Of a stretch of DNA of 64,000 nucleotides, positions 57,726-64,000 are shown piece by piece (the first letter of the stretch is position 1; every line of letters begins with the position of its first letter). The notes under the pieces were generated by a model. That model was given only the letters and a program-made list of their open reading frames with translations. It made no database searches and was not told the DNA's origin. This DNA is from Litsea cubeba (Eukaryota > Streptophyta > Magnoliopsida > Laurales > Lauraceae): NCBI GenBank assembly GCA_012931725.1, contig CM022953.1, positions 28,066,030 through 28,130,029 of the forward strand, read 5' to 3'. Made by a program: the position numbers and the translations under genes.

Positions 57726-59870
57726 TCAATTGAAGAGGGGTACCTACACACATGAAACAAGGAAAATACCTTTTAGTAGCACCTGTTAACAAAGGAAATC
57801 GAAAATGAAATACATAACAGGTCATCATGCATGGGTAGAAAGCTAAACGGGTATAGAGCCAGTATATGGGTGAATTTGATCAACTCTAATGCTTCCTTAG
57901 AAGGTTTACTCCCTCTCAATCCATACTCTTCTTTTGTCAAACTTTTGACAATGATTTAGCTATTAGGTGCAAGAAGAAGATGGTTTAACCAATTGAGGGT
58001 TATCTTCAAGGGAAGGATTAGATACCAATTGATAATAATAATTGACTAAAAAGTTCAAATTGATCAAATTACCAATATAAAGAGCAAGGTCTTGGAGATA
58101 AACTATCATGGATACCAATAGAATATTATCAATTGAGATTCAAGGATATGGCTATTAACTCAATCACTCTAAAATGGAGTTAAAAAGATATAACTACTAG
58201 GATTAATCCAAATTAGAGCTATCCATGATGTTATGGGGATTACATAGCATTAAACAATATAACTTATGAAAAGCATTATGCTATGAACAATTTGAAATCA
58301 TTTCATTCAATCAAAAAATATAACTATCATGCAAAAGATGAATGAAATGAAGTTCAATCATGAAGCCAAAACCTCACCATTAACCTACCAAAATTATGAA
58401 AACATAAACATGGTGGTCATGTGATTTACCTATAAGTGCAAGACAGGTGGCAATCATGAAGATTATGATGCTAATGGAATGTGACATGGAACAAAAGACA
58501 TATGACTATCAAGATCAATCCAATGTACACAAGGTCTATCACAAACTCAAGATATGATATCAATTGGAAATGATACTAAATGAAAATGATACCAATTGAT
58601 TACCAATTGAATATAAAACATGATTAAGAGCAATTATGTGACAAACACAAAATGAAGCATCATAAATGGATATTCATTACATTAAATGATATAACTAATG
58701 AGCATAGTGATGATCATGAAAAATTGCATTTAGAAATATATATAACTTGGCAGAGTATGCAATTTACAAAAGTGTCAAATCATATGAATTCAACAACTAA
58801 GAAATCCATCAAACAATCAATGAAATACAAGGAATGGATTTCAAAGAGGTTCATATCATTAAACACTACTATGAGGTTGAAACATGTATAAGAATGACAT
58901 CACAAGGAAAATACACATGAATCAACAACATAACCATCCATAATAACTAGAAAGCATAAAGGATGGGTTTGAGAGTTCTAGTATGGTTTCTACAAATGTG
59001 ACTAAGATCACAACCATACAAGAACTAAATGACATTTGCATAGAGAGGATCAATTAAAATCAAGATCTAACATGTAAAAACTCCAATCTAGCAAATGTAC
59101 AATGAGAATCATCAAACATTATCAATATGCATTGAAAAGATGCACAAGTCTATGTATAGAATGCAAAACTATTTCATGATTCACAAATCATACAAATCAA
59201 TTTGCACATAAAAGAAAGTAACTAGAGGAGCCAAGAAGCAAATTGTTTGTAACAACATTCATTTCCATTTCTAAGATGATAAAAACAATTGCATAAGGAA
59301 ATGATAACATGGAACATGCTTTGAAAAGTATAACTAAAGAAGTTTTAAAGCAATTCCATTCAAACAATCTTCAAATCATAAACAAAATCCAACAATGGGC
59401 AAAATGAGTATGAAAATGAAGATAAAACATTTTTCAATTTGTATTCCAAAGAATATAACTACAAGGGCTCATACAAATTGAACACATATTTTCCATACCA
59501 AAGATATAATTAGTAAGATCATGGAAAATTTAAATTGATTCAAATCATTTGTTTTTAAAGAAAAATCTGACTCTAACATTCAAACAAATGATTTTGCAAA
59601 ATCAATTGATTATGTAGGATCTAGCTATGAAAGCTTTTGAAACCATAATCAATTGACCATGTAGAAATGCATTGCAAGATATATAACTATATGTGAGCAA
59701 AAAGCAAATCTAACATGAGAAAATTATAATCAAAGTGATTTTGAAAACCATGATATTTTACTAGAATGGTGCAAGAAGATAAAATCAATTGATTACAAAT
59801 AAACATTGCATTTAAAGAAATGTAACTAATGAAAGAACATAAATGCAAATGAACATGACCAACAAAAAAA
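57726..59870 (-). repeat. Chain of about 20-25 consecutive stem-loops (E-minus)
   Basis: The longer version of the chain in E-plus. Examples (plus coordinates): 58026-58036 with 58125-58135 (11 bp, perfect); 58243-58250 with 58278-58285; 58299-58309 with 58339-58349 (11, perfect); 58559-58567 with 58592-58600 (9, perfect); 59198-59205 with 59238-59245; 59310-59322 with 59347-59358; 59542-59554 with 59582-59594 (13, perfect); 59603-59614 with 59644-59655 (12, perfect). Loops repeatedly contain TATAACTA on the plus strand (58190, 58320, 58686, 59330, 59454, 59684), that is TAGTTATA in the sense direction. No coding potential. Confidence 0.78.
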
Positions 59871-59912
59871 AATTTAACTAAAAAGCATGGTTGGTCAATG
59901 AGGTCCAAGGCC

Positions 59913-61365
59913 TTAAGGTTTGTCTAAGTATATAACTTTAGGAATCCACCTAAGGTCTTGAGAGGTTTGGTCTTTGAGGTCTAGGTTTAAAATCCCACCA
60001 ACTTTAAGAGATTTGACTTGATAACTTTCCAATTTAGACTTATCACCATGATGTTTAGATTTAACTAAATTTGGCTTAGGTTGGTGATTAGTCTTTTGAG
60101 GTTGGTGAGTTTGTTTGTTAGTGGATTGGTTTCCATTTCTTTTCTTCTTATTTCCTCCATTAATTTGACTTTTGAATTTGAGATTTAACTTTGCAACTTT
60201 CATCAAAAGTTCTTTTCATTTGTTGAGTTATGGGAGGAAGATTGTGAAGCTTTTTGTTAATAGATTCTTTTAGAGTTGGTTTAACTTGTTTAACCTTTTT
60301 AGAATCTATTTTAGGAGACTCCTTTTTAATAGGTTTTACTTGTTTATTCTTCTTGGAGTCTTCCTTGGTATTTAGTGTCTTAACCATCATAGAATTTGAT
60401 TTTACTTTCTTTGGTTCAAAAATGATTTTAGACACATGGCTTCTTCTTGATTTGCACTCAAACCTAAAATGTCCTTCAATGCCACAATAATTACATTTAG
60501 TTTTGGGCAAGGAAGTGTGAGTGCTAGAGAATGAGGACTCGCCTTTAACAAATTTGTTTGTGAACTGAGGGTCATGAGAAATATTCCTATCAAATCCAAG
60601 ACCCGTCCTATCTCTTTGTGATTTACCCAATTTAAATAACTTCTCAATTTTTTCTTCATTTTGGGTAAATTTGCACTCAAACTTTTGTTTGTAGGTTTCA
60701 AGTTGAGTGACTTGGTTTTTAAGGGTTGAATTTTCAGTTTTAACTTTTATTAATTCATTTTCAATTCCCTTAAAGTTGTTTAGCTCTTCGTGGGCAAGTT
60801 TTAATTGAAATTTAACTTCATTGATAACATTAGATCCAAGTTCTAGAGTTTTTATCTTAATTTTTGCATTAGATAAATTTTCCATAGAAATGGTTAACTT
60901 GGATTCTAAATTGTTATTGTTTTCATCTTGCCTTTTTAATTGATCTCTTAGTTTAGAATTTTCGTTATTAAGATTATCACAATCTATCTTTGATTCTCTT
61001 ATGTCATCTTTAATATTAGATAGATTATCTAAAGAGATCATGAACTTAGGTTCGACACAATTTATTAATTCATCTTTTTCTCTAAGTTCATTTTCGGAAG
61101 AGACTAACTCTTGGTTTAGCCTTTTAGATTCTTCTTTTAATTTTTTATTCTTCTTATCGAGCTTTAAGGATAATGTATACAATTCTTCATAAGCTTTTTC
61201 AATGTCAATTTCATTTTCATCATTTTCTTCTACTTTTAATTCAAATTTAGATTCATTAATTTCAATGTTTGAATCTCCATTTGATGGAAGAAGGAGGGGT
61301 CTAGAAGATTCTATACAAGTATCTACATAATCTAAAATAGTGGAATCTATTCTAATGATTTTCAT
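59913..61365 (-). pseudogene. gag-like ORF of E-minus (one frameshift)
   Basis: 401-residue frame from MKIIRIDSTILDYVDTC: acidic N-terminus, coiled coil (about residues 45-240), KSQRDRTGLGFDRN, a CCHC knuckle CNYCGIEGHFRFEC, and a Lys-rich tail. A frameshift near 60215 moves the reading into another frame, where KVAKLNLKFKSQINGG ... LDKP completes the protein at 59913. Compared with SIRE-type gag it lacks the N-terminal capsid-like half. The protein could still bind RNA through the knuckle and basic tail; this is inference. Confidence 0.82.
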
Positions 61366-61448
61366 GGAAGCACAACACTAGGGTTTTAACTCTAGGTTTT
61401 TACACCTAATCAAGAGTTCCAAACACTTGATCCTAATATAGAGCACGA

Positions 61449-61461
61449 GGCTCTGATACCA
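61449..61461 (-). other. PBS of E-minus
   Basis: tggtatcagagcc on the minus strand, a perfect copia/initiator-tRNA-Met type PBS, two bases inside the 5' LTR. Confidence 0.88.
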
Positions 61462-61463
61462 AT

Positions 61464-63186
61464 TGAAAGTCCGAGGGATCCTAACCCTAAGGGGGGGGGG
61501 GGGGTGTTGAATAGGGTGATCTACAAATAGTGACCAACTATGTCCGATTTTAACTTAATTAAATCAAACTAGTCACATGTGATGATTAACAAATAAAATG
61601 CGGAAGCTAAACAAATACGATCACAACAATACAATCACCACAACACAAGATTTATAGTGGTTCGGCCTCAATGCCTACATCCACTACCGGCTTGTGAATC
61701 AACACCCGACCAGATTTCTACTATTTATGCTTTTCCAAAAGGCTAAGCAATAACCTCCATACTATGCTTTCCAAGGCTAAGCAATAACCTTACAATGTTG
61801 TTTTTCAAGGCTTAATAAGAACCTATACAATATGCTTTTCAAAGGCTTAGCAAGAACCTTTACAATAAAAGATTTCTCTCAAATAAAGTGTCTTCACAAA
61901 ACACTCTAAGAGACTACAATTTAAGCTCAACTTAATTGCCTTTTAAATAGGCGAATATGAAAGTGTAAAGCTAACTCACACAACACTCTAAGTAATGCAA
62001 AGATGAATGCTCATGAAGTGTGCGTGTGAATACTTCAATCAAGTTGAAAATGAAAGCTCAATCAATTTATGCTAAAAGCATTTAAAAGTTTAATGTACAT
62101 AAAAAGATATGATCGAAGTAATATGAAAATCACATGTACCAAATACAAACTTATAGAAGATATGAAAATCAAGGGTTCACAAGTTGTATGAAATTAATTT
62201 AGTCTAAACATGTGATGCATGTGCAATGTTGTTTTCAAAACCAAACTAATTCAACAAAGGTTTAAATGAATGAAAACAACAAGGAAATATTCAAAACAAG
62301 TTAATGAATCATGACATAAAAGAAATCAAAGATTTTGGCAATGCATGATTAATAAAGTTTATAAAACAAACTTGTTTTGAAATCAAGGTGAAGAATCCTA
62401 TGACTTAAATCAAAGATTAAGGAAGTAGAGGATTCAACACATCATAGTTTATATGCTAAAATCATTTACCAATAGTTTAACAAAGCATAAAACAATGACT
62501 AAGAAAAGCAAAGGCTTACTTGGTGATTTAACTTCATTAATCCAAGCTTTAGCTCTTGCTAATGATCCCTTGATCTCTCTTGGTTCATCCCCTTTCCTTT
62601 GTCTCCAAACTCCTCAAAGTTGGCTTGAAAAATGCTCAAAGTTCAAAAAGTGAGTATCAACGTGTCTTCGGTCGACCCCATAGACAGCTCGGTCGACCTG
62701 CCCTTCAACGGGCAAAAATATGACCATTTGAAAAAAACTGTAACGGTCACATTTTGGTCAAACTGTAGTGTCTTCGGTCGACCTACCATTGGCTCGGTCG
62801 ACCTACTACACTACAGGTCAACTGGGACCAAAAATTTCCATTTTTGCATATTTTCAAAGATTTTCTTGTGAGGATTTTTTGGGCCATTAAATCAAGCATG
62901 GAAACATGATTTTAAATCATTCTAAGAGGTTTAAAAACATGAAATATAAAAAGCCTAAAATGATTAGAAAGTTTTAAAACCATAGGCTTGCTTGATATAT
63001 AAAAATTCTTTTTCAAATTAAATGCATCCAAGGTTCAAAATCAAGACATGCATGAAACATAAGATTTAAAGAATTTAAAACCATGGAAGTGAAAAACAAG
63101 ATTTCAAGTATTTCAAAATCAATGCATGTGTGAGAATTCAAATGATGCTAAAATGATAATGCATCCATCAAATTGCAATATACAAA
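61464..63186 (-). repeat. 5' LTR of E-minus (TATA box deleted)
   Basis: Aligns with 55526-57250. Differences: a 14-base G run (61491-61504) where the 3' LTR has 6; a ~35-bp duplication near 61755-61790; a 38-bp deletion at 62644/62645 that removes the segment carrying the TATA box; and loss of the outer ten bases. Confidence 0.88.
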
Positions 63187-63191
63187 TAATA

Positions 63192-63829
63192 ATAGGACTC
63201 TTGGTTAGAGAATTACGAGCGAAAACATAGGAATTTCCAACACTTAGGCCCCAAAACGGCCCCCAAGTGTCCGGAATGGGAAACGGTCACTAGAAAAATC
63301 GAAAATCGGCACGAGCGCTTCACTCGAGGGTAAAGTAACTTGTAGGAACAAAAGGTTCGCAAATAAGACGACAATTACGAGCGAAACATAGGATTTTCCA
63401 ATACTAAGGCTGCAAAATGGCCCGCCGGGGGTCCAGAACGGAAAACGGCAGCCAAAAAAATTGAACACCGACACAACCACTTCGCTCGAGGGTAGAGTAA
63501 CTTGTAGAAATTAACGGTTCGCAAATAGGACTCTCGGTTAGAGAATTACGAGCGAAACATAGTATTTTCCAACACTTCGGCTCCAAAACGGCCCGCTGGG
63601 AGTCCGGAATGGAAAAATCGGAAACAGGCTCGAGCACTTCGCTCGAGGGTAGAGTAATTTGTAGGAACTGACGGTTTGCAAATAGGACTCCCGGTTAGAG
63701 AATTACGAGCGAAACATAAGATTTTCCAACACTAAGGTCCAAAACGGCCCGCTGGGGGTCCATAACAGGAATCAGCCGCCGGAAAAATCGGAAACCGGCA
63801 CGACCACTTCACTAGAGGATGGAGTAACT
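63192..63829. repeat. ~168-bp satellite array, right part (about 4 monomers)
   Basis: Resumes the array interrupted at 55525, with the same monomer and another copy of the short variant (63364). Confidence 0.92.
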
Positions 63830-64000
63830 TGTTGGATATCGTGATCACTGAGAGGGGGGGGGGGTGAATCAGTGATTTCTAAAAACAGGTCCAATTCAAC
63901 AACAAAACAAGTCAAACCACACAATGACACCAGTTTTAACGTGGTTCACCAAAAGGCTACGTCCACGGATCAAAACCGTCCGAACACCGATCCGGTACAG
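63830..64000 (-). mobile_element. Edge of another copia-type LTR (truncated by the window)
   Basis: Starts tgttggatatcgtgatcac exactly where the satellite stops. It continues with an 11-base G run, 'gtgaatcagtgatttctaaa', and 'ttttaacgtggttcaccaaa'. The layout parallels the E LTR end (G run, 'gtgaatagggtgat', then 'atagtggttcggcc'), so it is probably the 3' end of a SIRE-like LTR in minus orientation. Confidence 0.6.

Larger units (their letters stand above)
55526..63186 (-). mobile_element. E-minus: gag-only SIRE-like copia element with stem-loop chain
   Basis: About 7.66 kb in minus orientation. LTRs at 61464-63186 (5') and 55526-57250 (3'), a PBS tggtatcagagcc (61449-61461), a gag-like ORF (61365 to 59913), a ~2-kb non-coding stem-loop chain, CT-rich repeats (57411-57720 on plus) and a polypurine tract (taaagggggagat on minus, 57251-57263). 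A 5-bp duplication atagg flanks it within the satellite. The outermost ten bases of the 5' LTR (actcctaaca on plus) are replaced by taata at 63187-63191. There is no PR, IN, RT or RNase H and no room for them, so it must be mobilised in trans. Confidence 0.88.

Overview
The window is plant (angiosperm) nuclear heterochromatin. It contains nested LTR retrotransposons of the Ty1/copia and Ty3/gypsy Tat types, copia primer-binding sites matching initiator tRNA-Met, GT-AG introns, long tandem arrays, and two exons recognisable as plant-type eIF3B. No complete host gene is present. The species cannot be named from this sequence.

Layout: (1) 1-250, a copia reverse-transcriptase scrap; 250-2550, degenerate non-coding DNA with five diverged ~155-bp repeats; 2572-5155, a long minus-strand gypsy-like LTR with a PBS-like site at 2551-2568. 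(2) 5156-49043, a compound tandem array made of ~420-bp foldback (MITE-like) units and ~80-bp AT-rich repeats. It is split by three insertions, each with a perfect 5-bp target duplication: a Tat-type gypsy element on the minus strand (8627-21490, ataat), a gag-only SIRE-like copia element on the plus strand, here called E-plus (24980-40397, attat), and a solo LTR (40859-42693, tgaac). (3) Inside the 5' LTR of E-plus lies a minus-strand solo LTR of a second copia family, Copia-B (25669-37182, agtaa). Inside that solo LTR lies a full-length plus-strand Copia-B (26545-36031). The nesting is therefore array > E-plus > solo LTR > Copia-B. (4) 49180-49515, two eIF3B exons. (5) 50144-63829, a ~168-bp satellite array, split by a second gag-only element on the minus strand (E-minus, 55526-63186). 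(6) 63830-64000, the edge of another copia-type LTR.

The most unusual signal is in the two gag-only elements. In the place where pol should be, each carries a chain of consecutive stem-loops. Arms are about 8-13 bp and mostly unrelated from one hairpin to the next, while many loops share a TAGTTA(C/G)AT-like motif. Several arms are conserved between the two copies. I know of no described plant retroelement module with this architecture; a database search is needed. Second in interest is the antisense, intron-containing gene of the Tat element, which lies next to a 117-bp dimeric tandem repeat and a second TATA-to-AATAAA unit on the same strand.

All retroelement polyproteins here are broken. 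Several of the stops look like C-to-T (or G-to-A) changes, as expected of methylated heterochromatin. By eye the two Copia-B LTRs differ at about 30 of 1888 positions, so this is the youngest insertion that can be dated.
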